In this document: positions 1 through 10,319 of the stretch, one piece after another
How the letters are laid out: the number at the start of each line of letters is the position of its first letter
Numbering within the stretch: position 1 is the first letter of the stretch
Assembly (NCBI GenBank): GCA_946415645.1
Contig: CAMKTJ010000014.1
Location: 1 to 55,680, forward strand
DNA from: an uncultured Prevotellaceae bacterium
GTDB taxonomy: Bacteria; Bacteroidota; Bacteroidia; Bacteroidales; Bacteroidaceae
Direction: 5' to 3'
DNA length: 55,680 nt
Program-made: the position numbers and the translations under genes
Notes under the pieces: model-generated
The model's database searches: none
What the model was told of the DNA's origin: nothing
Seen by the model: only the letters and a program-made list of their open reading frames with translations

Positions 1-790
1 TACGCTTCATAGCATCGAAGATGGCGCCCAGGCTGTCGTAGTTACTAATCTGGGTAGTATATTCCTCACGTTCCAGTCCTAGCTTCTCGGCAACGAACTT
101 AGAACCGAATTCACGCCAGTTATACTGGGGGTATGCTACATGGTGAGCGTTGAAGTTACCTGTAGCACCGCCGAACTTGGCTGTTACAGGACACTGACGC
201 AGGGTCTCCAACTGACGCTGCAGACGATATACGAATACCATTACCTCCTTGCCCAGACGGGTGGGGCTGGCAGGCTGTCCGTGTGTCTTTGCCAACATGG
301 GGACATCCTTCCACTCCTCGGCATAGGCAGCAAGCTGGTCTATCAGCTCCTGCAGGAGGGGATAGTAAACCTGCTCGAGTGCTTCCTTAACACTCAAGGG
401 GACACTGGTGTTGTTGATGTCCTGAGAAGTAAGACCAAAATGGATAAACTCCTTGTAGGCCTCTAACCCGCCGATGGCATCGAACTGCTCCTTGATGAAG
501 TACTCGACTGCCTTTACATCGTGGTTGGTAACCTTTTCTATATCCTTTACACGCTGTGCGTCCTGCTCAGAGAAATTCTGATAGATGCTTCTCAGGGTAG
601 CATGCAAATCCTGTGGGAATGATGCCAACTGGGGAAGGGGCAATTCGCAAAGTGTGATGAAATACTCAATTTCGACTCTTACACGGTAGCGGATAAGAGC
701 ATACTCGGAAAAATAATCGGCCAGAGATTCTGTTTTGCCGCGATAGCGACCATCAATAGGGGATATCGCTGTCAATAAATCCAATTCCAT
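1..790 (-). CDS. purB: Adenylosuccinate lyase, C-terminal end outside window
   Basis: Catalyses fumarate release from adenylosuccinate and from SAICAR in purine synthesis; a soluble enzyme. The minus strand from the ATG at 790 is open to the window edge, giving about 263 residues of a family usually near 450. The N-terminus reads MELDLLTAISPIDGRYRGKT, the typical ISPIDGRY opening of the long PurB type. Further in are the substrate-loop motifs TSQDINNTS and KTHGQPASPT and the segment AKFGGATGNFNAH, all hallmarks of PurB. It lies 45 bases downstream of tRNA-Val on the same strand and has no clear promoter of its own, so read-through from the tRNA promoter is possible (inference). Confidence 0.96.
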   Translation of the reverse strand, partial: MELDLLTAISPIDGRYRGKTESLADYFSEYALIRYRVRVEIEYFITLCELPLPQLASFPQDLHATLRSIYQNFSEQDAQRVKDIEKVTNHDVKAVEYFIKEQFDAIGGLEAYKEFIHFGLTSQDINNTSVPLSVKEALEQVYYPLLQELIDQLAAYAEEWKDVPMLAKTHGQPASPTRLGKEVMVFVYRLQRQLETLRQCPVTAKFGGATGNFNAHHVAYPQYNWREFGSKFVAEKLGLEREEYTTQISNYDSLGAIFDAMKR

Positions 791-835
791 AGCGAAAGAC
801 TAATACGTGCTTCAAATAATAATTGCGCAAAAGAG

Positions 836-910
836 TGGGCGTTGACGGATTCGAACCGCCGACCCTCTGCTTGTAAGGCAGATGCTCTGAACCAGCTGAG
901 CTAAACGCCC
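836..910 (-). tRNA. tRNA-Val (anticodon TAC)
   Basis: A 75-base cloverleaf reads on the minus strand: 7-bp acceptor GGGCGTT/AACGCCC, D arm GCTC/GAGC, anticodon stem TCTGC/GCAGA with loop CTTACAA (anticodon TAC, valine), and T arm GGCGG/CCGTC with TTCGAAT. The discriminator base is A and the CCA end is not encoded. A good Bacteroidetes promoter lies just upstream. Confidence 0.97.
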
Positions 911-938
911 GAAACAAGTCCCCTCGAGAAATGCGGAG

Positions 939-968
939 CAAAGTTACCACAATTCTGCGGACTTGCAA
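939..968 (-). promoter_or_regulatory. Promoter of tRNA-Val
   Basis: On the minus strand TTTG (965-968) and TAACTTTG (939-946) are separated by 18 bases, matching the Bacteroidetes primary sigma consensus TTTG-N19-TAnnTTTG. Transcription would start near 933, about 20 bases before the tRNA. Confidence 0.75.
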
Positions 969-987
969 AATATTTCCGTAAATATTT

Positions 988-2088
988 TTATCTAGATGCG
1001 AAACGACGTGACTGCTCTTCAATCAGAGCTTTGTCCAGGAAGTAGTTAATCTTCATGGCGCGACGTACCTCGTCCATTGTCTGGCAGGCAACCTCGCGGG
1101 CAGCCTCGCATCCCTTCTGTAGTATGTCATATACCATGGGGATGTTCTTCTCGAACTCAGCACGACGCTGACGGATAGGCTCTAAGGTCTCCTGCAGTAC
1201 GTTCATCAACAGTTTCTTGCACTTCATGTCTCCCAGACCACCACGTGTATAGTGGTCCTTCATCTCCTGAAGGGTCTGGTAGTCTGTCGTCATGGCAGCC
1301 ACCATCTCATCAGTTGCGAAAGCATCCAGGTAAGTGAATACGGTGTTGCCCTCCAAGTGACCGGGGTCGTTGACCTGCAGGTGGGTAGGATCGGTGTACA
1401 TGCTCTTTACCTTCTTGTTCACCTCGTCGGCAGAATCGGAAAGGTAGATGCAGTTGCCAAGGCTCTTGCTCATCTTGGCCTTGCCGTCTGTACCAGGCAG
1501 ACGCAGGCAGGCTGCATTGTCGGGCAACAGGATGTTGGGCTCTACAAGTGTGTCACCATAGATATTGTTGAATTTGCGGACAATCTCGCGGCACTGCTCC
1601 AACATGGGTTCCTGATCCTCGCCGGCAGGTACTGTGGTAGCCTTGAACATGGTAATATCGGCAGCCTGAGAGATAGGGTAGGTGAAGAATCCTACAGGGA
1701 TGCTCTCGCCACTGAAGCCGCGCATCTGGACTTCTGTCTTGACAGTGGGGTTACGCTGCAGACGGCTTACGCTTACCATATCCATATAATAGAATGACAA
1801 TTCGCAAAGCTCGGGTATCTGGCTCTGGATGAACAGTGTGCTCTTGGTGGGGTCAAGACCGGCAGCCAGATAGTCGAGGGCTACCTCGATGACGTTCTGG
1901 CGAACCTTCTCGGGGTTCTCGATATTGTCGGTCAGGGCCTGTGCGTCGGCCTCGAAAACAAAAATCTTATCATAGAGGCCTGAGTTCTGCAGCTCTACTC
2001 TTCGACGAAGTGAGCCTACATAGTGGCCGATGTGAAGTTTACCGGTTGGGCGGTCGCCCGTTAGAATGATTTTTTCTTTTGGTTCCAT
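988..2088 (-). CDS. trpS: Tryptophanyl-tRNA synthetase
   Basis: Charges tRNA-Trp with tryptophan; a class I synthetase. The 366-residue product has the HIGH-type signature [11 protein letters not shown] near residue 15 and the KMSKS loop in [10 protein letters not shown] start at ATG 2088 ([16 protein letters not shown]); the frame stays open for 40 more codons upstream, but these overlap the end of mutL in another frame and are not TrpS-like. It is the last gene of a tight minus-strand run, 32 bases after mutL, with no promoter of its own visible. Confidence 0.97.
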   Translation of the reverse strand: MEPKEKIILTGDRPTGKLHIGHYVGSLRRRVELQNSGLYDKIFVFEADAQALTDNIENPEKVRQNVIEVALDYLAAGLDPTKSTLFIQSQIPELCELSFYYMDMVSVSRLQRNPTVKTEVQMRGFSGESIPVGFFTYPISQAADITMFKATTVPAGEDQEPMLEQCREIVRKFNNIYGDTLVEPNILLPDNAACLRLPGTDGKAKMSKSLGNCIYLSDSADEVNKKVKSMYTDPTHLQVNDPGHLEGNTVFTYLDAFATDEMVAAMTTDYQTLQEMKDHYTRGGLGDMKCKKLLMNVLQETLEPIRQRRAEFEKNIPMVYDILQKGCEAAREVACQTMDEVRRAMKINYFLDKALIEEQSRRFASR

Positions 2089-2120
2089 TATATTTTGTGT
2101 AATTTGATTTGTTCTTTTTA

Positions 2121-3953
2121 TCAGCGTCCGAACATCTTCTCTATCTGGCTGTGTTCCAATACAGAGACAATCACCTTTCCTGTGGGGGTGAGGTTGGGGT
2201 TCTGGCATTGGAAGAGCTCTCCCAGCAGGGATTCCATCTCCTGGTTGGTGAGTACCTGTCCGGCAACAATGGAGGTGTTACGGGCCATAACAAGGGCGAT
2301 GCGGTGTTGTAGCTCGTTCTCCATACCTGTTTCCTTTTCCTTGACGGTTTCAACCATCTGGGAAAGAATGGATATGGGGTTAGCGCCCTTCAGGTCGGAG
2401 GGAACTCCGTTGACCGAGAAACTGCCACCGCCCAATGATTCAATATCAAACCCAAGCTGGCGTAGCTCGTCTGTCATGTCCTGAAACAAAATGGCATCAG
2501 AAGGGGAGAACTGCAGCATCTCGGGGAAAAGCAGGCCCTGTGAGGAGGGTTTCTGTCCCTCCATCTGCTGGAGGAATTTGTCGTAAAGAATACGGACATG
2601 AGCCCTGTGCTGATCAATAATCATCAGTCCTGTCTGTACAGGCGTAAGGATATATTGTCCGCGATACTGGAAATGGCAACTGCTCATCTCCATTCCGCCT
2701 GTCGTCTCATCAGCGAACAGGTCCTGTGTTTCTGTCGGATCTTCCTCAATATGATAGTCCTGCACCGGGTCAGTCTTCTGGATGTCTGCATACAGCTGTT
2801 CCCAATCGACGGGCACATGCTTCTGGCTTTTTCCTTCGCCTGAGCGGAAGGGGTTGTAACTGCTGTCTATCTGAACCTTTGGTGCATGCACCTGGGTGCC
2901 TGCATTGAAGTCGAAGGTGGGAATGTCTGGACGTCCCTCTACGTCAAAGTCGATGGTAGGCACAGCATTGAACTTGCCCAGAGAATCCTTGATGGCTGCC
3001 ACCAGAATCTGCCAGATGGCGGAGTCGTTCTCGAACTTTATCTCCGTCTTGGTGGGATGGATATTGACATCGATATTGGCAGGGTCAACTTCGAAGTAAA
3101 GGAAGTAGGGAATCTGCTCGCCCTCTGGGATAAGATGGGCAAATGCTTCCAGGACGGCCTTGTGGAAGTAGGGGTGACGCATGTATCTGCCATTCACGAA
3201 GAAGAACTGGTTGGTGTTCTTCTTGCGGGCTGTCTCAGGCTTGCCTACAAAACCCGTGATGCGGGCCAATGTGGTATCCACGTCAACAGCCAGCAACTGC
3301 TCGTTCAGTTTCTTGCCGAAGACATTGACGATTCGCTGTCTGAGATTACTGGAGGGCAGCTTGGTCATCATCTCTCCGTTATGAGAGAAAGAAAATGAAA
3401 CGGTGGGGTTTACCAATACGATACGTTCAAATTCCTGTATGATATTGTTCAGTTCCGTCTGGTTGGACTTCAGGAACTTCCTGCGAGCCGGAACATTGAA
3501 AAACAGATTACGAACCTGAAAGTTGGCTCCGACAGGACATGAGCAGGCTTCCTGTCCGACAACCTGCGACCCTTCTATGGTAAGGTCTGTTCCTAGTTCA
3601 TTGTCTATGGTTCTGGTCTGGAGATGTACTTGTGCAACGGCGGCAATGGAGGGAAGGGCTTCGCCCCTGAATCCCATGGTATGAAGGGAGTACAGGTCTT
3701 CTGCCTGTCTGATTTTGGATGTGGCATGACGTTCAAAAGCCATGCGGGCATCTTGTTCACTCATACCCTTTCCGTCATCAATTACCTGAATAGAGGTACG
3801 GCCTGCATCAACAACGAGTACATCTACCGTTGATGCGCCTGCGTCAACAGCATTCTCCATCAGCTCCTTTATTACTGATGCCGGACGCTGAACAACCTCG
3901 CCAGCTGCTATCTGGTTGGCAACCGAATCTGGAAGAAGGTGAATGATATCCAT
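2121..3953 (-). CDS. mutL: DNA mismatch repair protein MutL
   Basis: Links mismatch recognition by MutS to strand removal. The 610 residues show the GHL ATPase motifs: [12 protein letters not shown] (residues about 29-40), DDGKGM and [14 protein letters not shown] linker at about 330-420 leads to a C-terminal dimerisation domain. The endonuclease motif DQHA-xx-E-xxxx-E appears as [12 protein letters not shown] near residue 447, so the first catalytic glutamate is valine and the last is aspartate. The CPHGRP zinc motif is replaced by [10 protein letters not shown]. Nicking activity is therefore doubtful. The gene starts 4 bases after the small membrane-protein gene. Confidence 0.96.
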   Translation of the reverse strand: MDIIHLLPDSVANQIAAGEVVQRPASVIKELMENAVDAGASTVDVLVVDAGRTSIQVIDDGKGMSEQDARMAFERHATSKIRQAEDLYSLHTMGFRGEALPSIAAVAQVHLQTRTIDNELGTDLTIEGSQVVGQEACSCPVGANFQVRNLFFNVPARRKFLKSNQTELNNIIQEFERIVLVNPTVSFSFSHNGEMMTKLPSSNLRQRIVNVFGKKLNEQLLAVDVDTTLARITGFVGKPETARKKNTNQFFFVNGRYMRHPYFHKAVLEAFAHLIPEGEQIPYFLYFEVDPANIDVNIHPTKTEIKFENDSAIWQILVAAIKDSLGKFNAVPTIDFDVEGRPDIPTFDFNAGTQVHAPKVQIDSSYNPFRSGEGKSQKHVPVDWEQLYADIQKTDPVQDYHIEEDPTETQDLFADETTGGMEMSSCHFQYRGQYILTPVQTGLMIIDQHRAHVRILYDKFLQQMEGQKPSSQGLLFPEMLQFSPSDAILFQDMTDELRQLGFDIESLGGGSFSVNGVPSDLKGANPISILSQMVETVKEKETGMENELQHRIALVMARNTSIVAGQVLTNQEMESLLGELFQCQNPNLTPTGKVIVSVLEHSQIEKMFGR

Positions 3954-3957
3954 ACGT

Positions 3958-4251
3958 TTAAGACTTACCTGTCATTATAAATCTCCAAATAATCAACAGA
4001 ACGAAAATAAGCAGGATAGCCAGGGGCCAGCCTATGCGGGCACCATGTTCCTTGTAGCGCTGTGCACGTGGGGTGAAATTGATGAAGGTCCCCTTGAACT
4101 TGTCGGTGTTGAAAGATTCCTTGGCAGGCTGGGCTCCGCTCTTTTCGCGTTCTGCCTGCTCTACCAATTTCTGCAACTTTTCCTTACGCTCATCGGTATA
4201 GATGCTAACCCGTCTGAATTTACGAGGCTGCCTTGCACTGAACAATCCCAT
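3958..4251 (-). CDS. Small conserved-looking membrane protein, function unknown
   Basis: A 97-residue protein. The N-terminal 45 residues are basic and charged (KFRRVSIYTDERKEKLQKLVEQAE) and could form a short helix. A single membrane segment lies near residues 74-92 (WPLAILLIFVLLIIWRFIM) with a 4-residue tail. There is no signal peptide, so a C-terminally anchored inner-membrane protein with its N-terminus in the cytoplasm is likely. It sits between the OstA-like gene (15 bases before it) and mutL (4 bases after it), so it is surely cotranscribed. I do not recognise a named family; a link to envelope assembly is suggested only by position. Confidence 0.8.
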   Translation of the reverse strand: MGLFSARQPRKFRRVSIYTDERKEKLQKLVEQAEREKSGAQPAKESFNTDKFKGTFINFTPRAQRYKEHGARIGWPLAILLIFVLLIIWRFIMTGKS

Positions 4252-4266
4252 AACCTATTCTTTTTT

Positions 4267-5925
4267 CTATTGTTTAATATCCGATAGTTTCTGCTTTGGT
4301 GCTACACGCTGAACGCTCTTCTTCAACTCACTTCCAGCCTTCTTGCCGCGCCAGTTGAACACATCCATCTTGTCTGTGGGCCTGATATAGTCGAACCAGG
4401 CAAAGTTGGAAAGGTACAGTTCGTCTGGTGGTATCAGGGGAACGGGGTACATGGTACCTGTAGCAGCCGGCATCCATACATAGTTAACCTTGCCATTCTG
4501 GATGTACAGTTTCAGTAGGGTGGTCTCAGTATGGTTCATCTCAACCATCACGCTGTCTTCGTTGAAGGGGTAGTAGTTGAAATACACATTTCCCTTTGTG
4601 GTGGAAAGGTACATTTCACCTTCTTTGAAGTAGAAATGCATCTCGTGTCCTGCAATCTGGTTGTAATGAATGCTGTCTATCTGCTCTACCGATAAGGCCT
4701 GGCGCAGCACCTGCACGCTATCCAGTGTACTGTCGTTGAAGAAGGATATTATTTCCTCGCCTAACATCTGCTGTCCGTTCTGCCAGAGGATAGGGTCGTA
4801 GTACATTACCAGGCAGGAGTCCTTAGAGTTATAGACCATAGAGTCGCAAACGGCCTGAACATCCTCTCTGAAGGCACGCACCTTTCTGTAGGCATGCATA
4901 ACCCTGTACATACTGTCGGTATCAATAAAGTATGTGAAAACCTTAAAGGTGTCAGCATGGGCAAACAGAGTGTCCTTTTGGGAGAAGTCAATCACCATGG
5001 CACTATCATATGCCTCGCAGTAGCCTATGCTGTCGACATAATAACAGTAGTTGCCTGTAAGCATATTCTTGTTCTCGGTATCTGTATAGATGAAGTTTCC
5101 GAAGGCTTCACCTACCTTGGATGTGCCGTCCCAAACGACACTGTCGCCGACCAGACGTTTCCCCTCGTTGACAAGGATACTTCTGTTAAGCATATAAGAT
5201 TCGTCGGTCTTGGTGTTATAATACCCTAGCTCAGAATAGATATGACTCTCTCCGTTCTCGATATTGGATGGTCCTACCACATGTGCGATAGCTGTATTGG
5301 TATTATAATATAAGGTATCAGATACCAAGACAGTCTTGGGTGGTGCGGGAGGTTCTGGGTTAACCAGTCTGACGTTATAGTTGAATACGGCCTGATGAGT
5401 AGAGGGCTGATATTCACCCCAGTCACTTGTTAGCTCATTTCCTTGATCCAACAGGCGTCCTCCCTCGAAGAAATACCCCAGGTCATAGATGCGATCATAG
5501 TCCAGGCTATCTGTATAGAGAATGGTCTTCATATGCGTCAGCACCACGTTGTAGCGGGCGCGGGCCAGCCTGTCTATTCCGTTGTAATATAGTACGTCGC
5601 TGGTGAGTTTGAGTGTATCTCCCTGCACCATGCGTACATTTCCGTAAGCATCAAAGGAGTTTGTGGCTTCATAGTATAGGGCACTGTCACAGTACATGAG
5701 TGTTCCCTCATGGCTGAACTGGACATTTCCGACTAAGAACTGTGCCGTCTGATGAAGTCGCTGGTCGAAATATAATTTATCGGCATGTAGCAGATGCACA
5801 CGACTGTCTTTGCTTGCCGTTTTTGCTCTATTGTTGTTTGCTGTCCTACGTACGGGGGTAACAGCAAATATCAGACAAACGCCAAACAAGATTAGTGTAC
5901 ATATTGCAGACAGACGATGATTCAT
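4267..5925 (-). CDS. OstA/LptA-like periplasmic protein
   Basis: Probably takes part in lipopolysaccharide or outer-membrane assembly. The 552 residues begin with a hydrophobic export signal (LSAICTLILFGVCLIFAV), followed from about residue 45 by repeats of the OstA/LptA-type beta-jellyroll, such as LVGNVQFSHEGTLMYCDSA and YGNVRMVQGDTLKLTSDVLY. This long OstA-like form is common in Bacteroidetes and lacks an LptD barrel. The ATG at 5925 overlaps the SurA-like stop by one base (TGATG), so translation is coupled; a GTG at 5928 would add one residue. Two upstream periplasmic chaperones support an envelope role. Confidence 0.85.
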   Translation of the reverse strand: MNHRLSAICTLILFGVCLIFAVTPVRRTANNNRAKTASKDSRVHLLHADKLYFDQRLHQTAQFLVGNVQFSHEGTLMYCDSALYYEATNSFDAYGNVRMVQGDTLKLTSDVLYYNGIDRLARARYNVVLTHMKTILYTDSLDYDRIYDLGYFFEGGRLLDQGNELTSDWGEYQPSTHQAVFNYNVRLVNPEPPAPPKTVLVSDTLYYNTNTAIAHVVGPSNIENGESHIYSELGYYNTKTDESYMLNRSILVNEGKRLVGDSVVWDGTSKVGEAFGNFIYTDTENKNMLTGNYCYYVDSIGYCEAYDSAMVIDFSQKDTLFAHADTFKVFTYFIDTDSMYRVMHAYRKVRAFREDVQAVCDSMVYNSKDSCLVMYYDPILWQNGQQMLGEEIISFFNDSTLDSVQVLRQALSVEQIDSIHYNQIAGHEMHFYFKEGEMYLSTTKGNVYFNYYPFNEDSVMVEMNHTETTLLKLYIQNGKVNYVWMPAATGTMYPVPLIPPDELYLSNFAWFDYIRPTDKMDVFNWRGKKAGSELKKSVQRVAPKQKLSDIKQ

Positions 5926-7316
5926 CACTTAATCCAGCCGGGGTATTGGAACTCACAGTCGCGCCAGTCAGGGTTTATCCTGATGTATGTTGTGCGCTGT
6001 TTTTCTTTTATCCACTCAGAAATTACCTTTTCTTTCTTATCTTCTTCCACTTGGGCTTTCAGAATCTGGAAATCCTCAGAGATGCTAGCCCTGTGAGAAT
6101 TGATTCTGTTCTTCAGCTTTGCTATGGCACAGACGGTCTTTCCCTTGCCGTTTATCATTGTGAAAGGCTTGGAGATTTCGCCAATCTCCATGGTACTTAT
6201 CACGCGTGCCAACTCAGGTGAGTAAGTTGAGAGCTCACTCATCTCGAATCTTGTGGTGGTAATCTGTGAACCAGACTGCTCATCAACCTTTAGGTTAGAC
6301 AGAATGCCGCGGTTATTGCGCGTATCCTTGTCGTCTGAGGCGTACAATACGGCCTCTTCGAAGGTTACCTTCTCTCTGCGTATCTGCTCAGCGATTGAGT
6401 CAAGATGAACCAATGCGGTATCGATGTCCTGCTGCTGAACTTCAGGGCGTTTCAGGATATGACGGCATTTAACTTTGTCGCCACGTTTGTCTATCAATTG
6501 GATGATATGATAGCCAAACTCGCTTTGCGTAATCTTGCTGACCTTGGAAGGGTCTGTCATGCCAAAGGCAACATTGGCAAAACCGGGATCCAACTCGCCG
6601 CGTCCCATGTAAGGCATCTCACCTCCCTGACGTGCTGAACCGGGGTCCTCGGAATACAGACGGGCTAAGGTGGCAAAGGATGTACTGCCTGAATTAACAC
6701 GCTCGGCATATTCGCGTAGTGTGTTCTTTACACGGTCAATCTCTTCCTGATGGATACGTGGCTGCTGAACCAGCAACTGAACCTCTACTTGAGTGGGAAT
6801 CAGGGGCAGGCTGTCTTCTGGCATATCCTTGAAGTACCTACGAACCTCAGCGGGAGTGGCTTTCACATCCTCTGCCAGTTTCCTGGTAACATCGCGCATG
6901 GTCAGGGTACCCTTCCATTTGTCGTAGCTGTCCTCGCGCAACTGGGTCATTGTCTTTCCTGAGTATTCTTCCAACTTCTCCTTGGAGCCATAAGACAGAA
7001 TTTTCTGGTTGATTTCTTCATCCACATACTGGTTGATTTCTGCATCAGTTACCTCTATACTGTCTATGGCAGCCTGATGTAGGAAGAGTTTTTGGATTGC
7101 CAGCTGCTCAGGAATGACGCAATATGGATTACCTGTGACAGAGCTGCCAAACTCAAGGCGGCGTTTCTCTACGTCCGACCTCAGGATGGCTTCATCACCA
7201 ACAACCCATACAACTTCATCTATCACATTGCCCTGATTGCTTTGGGCAAAAGAAAAGACACTATAGATAGATAGGCATATCAGAGAAAAAAATCTGCCGC
7301 AGATCTTCATAAACAT
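5925..7316 (-). CDS. SurA-like periplasmic peptidyl-prolyl isomerase
   Basis: Likely a chaperone for outer-membrane proteins. The 463-residue protein has a signal peptide (MKICGRFFSLICLSIYSVFSFAQ) and a SurA N-terminal region (VVWVVGDEAILRSDVEKRR). Two parvulin domains follow, the first at about 175-285 with EDPGSARQGGEMPYMGRGEL and FGYHIIQL, the second, less conserved, at about 285-395. The start overlaps the stop of the preceding parvulin gene (TAATG at 7314-7318). An ATG two codons later (7310) gives an equally good signal peptide. A surA symbol is withheld because Bacteroidetes carry several paralogues. Confidence 0.88.
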   Translation of the reverse strand: MFMKICGRFFSLICLSIYSVFSFAQSNQGNVIDEVVWVVGDEAILRSDVEKRRLEFGSSVTGNPYCVIPEQLAIQKLFLHQAAIDSIEVTDAEINQYVDEEINQKILSYGSKEKLEEYSGKTMTQLREDSYDKWKGTLTMRDVTRKLAEDVKATPAEVRRYFKDMPEDSLPLIPTQVEVQLLVQQPRIHQEEIDRVKNTLREYAERVNSGSTSFATLARLYSEDPGSARQGGEMPYMGRGELDPGFANVAFGMTDPSKVSKITQSEFGYHIIQLIDKRGDKVKCRHILKRPEVQQQDIDTALVHLDSIAEQIRREKVTFEEAVLYASDDKDTRNNRGILSNLKVDEQSGSQITTTRFEMSELSTYSPELARVISTMEIGEISKPFTMINGKGKTVCAIAKLKNRINSHRASISEDFQILKAQVEEDKKEKVISEWIKEKQRTTYIRINPDWRDCEFQYPGWIK

Positions 7317-8740
7317 TAGTGGTTATTAACTGTTTTCAGTACGTCTTCATGTATCTCGAAAGTGTAACGCTTTCTTAGTTTTGCTACGTACTCGTCTTCG
7401 CGTTGGCGCTGGTAGTCCGTAACAACCTGATTGCTAATGTCGGTCCATTTCTCAGGTCCTTTCTTCAACACCTTTCCTACAACAGCAACGTATGGATAGT
7501 CCTTTACGGGATTCAGCTTGGCGCTCTTGTCTTTCAGGGCCAATGCGTCAACATTGGCATTCTCGCCCTTCTTGAAGAGTCTGCGCTCCATGCGAACTGT
7601 TACGCTGTCTTTGTTGAACTGCTCACGTATTTTGGTTGTCCATTTGTCCTCGGGAACACCCTTCAGACACTTCTTCACAGCCTTTACGTCAGCCTGATTC
7701 TTGCAGTAATAAACAAGGCCGCGGAAGTGTGGTTCCTTCCAGGCATACTTCTTCTTGTTTGCCTTGAAGTAAGAAGCTAAGCCTGTGGTATCCTTGCTGG
7801 CAGGCTCCCAAATGTTTCTGCTGCACTCCTCGAAAAGCAGCAGACCATCATGATACTCCTTTACCAGATATTTCAGCTCCTCGTCCTGAGCACAGAGACG
7901 TTCAGTCTCCTCGTCGAGGATTTCCTCAACAGTCTTCTGGGGAGAAGAGTGCTGTGCGATAGAATCCAATATCTGGGTTGCAAGCTGATTCTCCAGTCCC
8001 TGTCTTTCCAGATAGTTGCGGATGTTCGCTTTCAGTTCGTCGTAGCTTTCCAGGGGTTTTTTGCCCATCAACTTAATAATGTGATAGCCCACTGTTGAGA
8101 GGAAAGGTTCTGATACCTGATTCACCTCCAGGCTATAGGCAACGTCCTCAAACTCCTTCAGTGTCTGGTTGGGACCAATCCAAGGGAGTAAACCGCCACG
8201 GGCTGCAGAGCCCGGGTCTTGAGAAACCTTCTGGGCCAGTTCGGCGAAGTCGGCTCCATTCTTTATCTCCTGATAGATAGAGTCTATGCGAGTTTTGGCT
8301 TCAGCCTGAGCCTCTTCTGTGGCAGTTTGGGGTACACGTAAGAAGATGTGTGCGGGTTGTAAAAGTTCTTTGCCCTGCAGGCTTGCCAGCATCTGATTAT
8401 AATACTTCTGGCATTCTTCCTCCATTGCATTCTGGGGGACGAGCAAAGGCCGGATTTGCTGGTCGCGATACTGGCGGAACTCTTTCTGATAGCTTGAGAG
8501 AGTATCCAGATGGTTGTCCAAAGCGGCCAACACCTTCAACTTGTAGTTGACGAAAAGCTGTGCATATTCTTCTATGCTCTTCTTGTCAAGCACGCCGTCG
8601 GAGTTGTTCTTGTTGTAGTTGTATTCAAACTCGCTGCGTGGAACCGGCTGCCCGTTTACGTGCATCACAATGGGGTCGTCCTGAGCATTGACACCAACGC
8701 CTGCAACAAGAAACAAAAATGAACACAGAATCTTCTTCAT
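7316..8740 (-). CDS. Parvulin-type peptidyl-prolyl isomerase, exported
   Basis: A second periplasmic foldase. The 474 residues carry a signal peptide (MKKILCSFLFLVAGVGVNAQ), a SurA/PrsA-like N-terminal helix region, and one clear parvulin domain at about 128-235 with ILRV-type AHIFLRVP, SQDPGSAARGGLLPWIGP and VGYHIIKLMGKKP. The C-terminal half is charged, helical and not clearly catalytic. It begins 15 bases after the guaB stop and overlaps the SurA-like gene, making the pair an outer-membrane chaperone module in a guaB-led transcript. Confidence 0.88.
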   Translation of the reverse strand: MKKILCSFLFLVAGVGVNAQDDPIVMHVNGQPVPRSEFEYNYNKNNSDGVLDKKSIEEYAQLFVNYKLKVLAALDNHLDTLSSYQKEFRQYRDQQIRPLLVPQNAMEEECQKYYNQMLASLQGKELLQPAHIFLRVPQTATEEAQAEAKTRIDSIYQEIKNGADFAELAQKVSQDPGSAARGGLLPWIGPNQTLKEFEDVAYSLEVNQVSEPFLSTVGYHIIKLMGKKPLESYDELKANIRNYLERQGLENQLATQILDSIAQHSSPQKTVEEILDEETERLCAQDEELKYLVKEYHDGLLLFEECSRNIWEPASKDTTGLASYFKANKKKYAWKEPHFRGLVYYCKNQADVKAVKKCLKGVPEDKWTTKIREQFNKDSVTVRMERRLFKKGENANVDALALKDKSAKLNPVKDYPYVAVVGKVLKKGPEKWTDISNQVVTDYQRQREDEYVAKLRKRYTFEIHEDVLKTVNNH

Positions 8741-8755
8741 ACCTTATATACTATA

Positions 8756-10237
<1,482 letters not shown>

Positions 10238-10258
10238 TTATATAGAATTTATTGCGTG

Positions 10259-10266
10259 CAAAAGTA
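10259..10266 (-). promoter_or_regulatory. Promoter -7 box of guaB
   Basis: TACTTTTG on the minus strand, 25 bases before the guaB ATG, matches TAnnTTTG. The upstream part is T-rich with no TTTG at the ideal spacing. Confidence 0.6.
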
Positions 10267-10292
10267 CAAAAAAAAACTGATTATTACGATAC

Positions 10293-10319
10293 AAAAAAAG
10301 CCAATTTTTCTTAATTGGC
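10293..10319 (-). terminator. Rho-independent terminator of recQ
   Basis: On the minus strand GCCAATT (10313-10319), a 6-base loop, AATTGGC (10300-10306) and then seven T residues (10293-10299). The 5' arm contains the recQ stop codon, so gene end and terminator overlap. Confidence 0.85.

Noticed and set aside
967..988. Palindrome AAAATATTT-CCGT-AAATATTTT at the end of trpS as a terminator
   Set aside because: AT-only stem with no trailing T-run, overlapping the stop codon and the tRNA promoter's upstream part.
2089..2208. Longer N-terminus of trpS
   Set aside because: The extra 40 residues overlap mutL and carry no synthetase features; ATG at 2088 gives the family's start.
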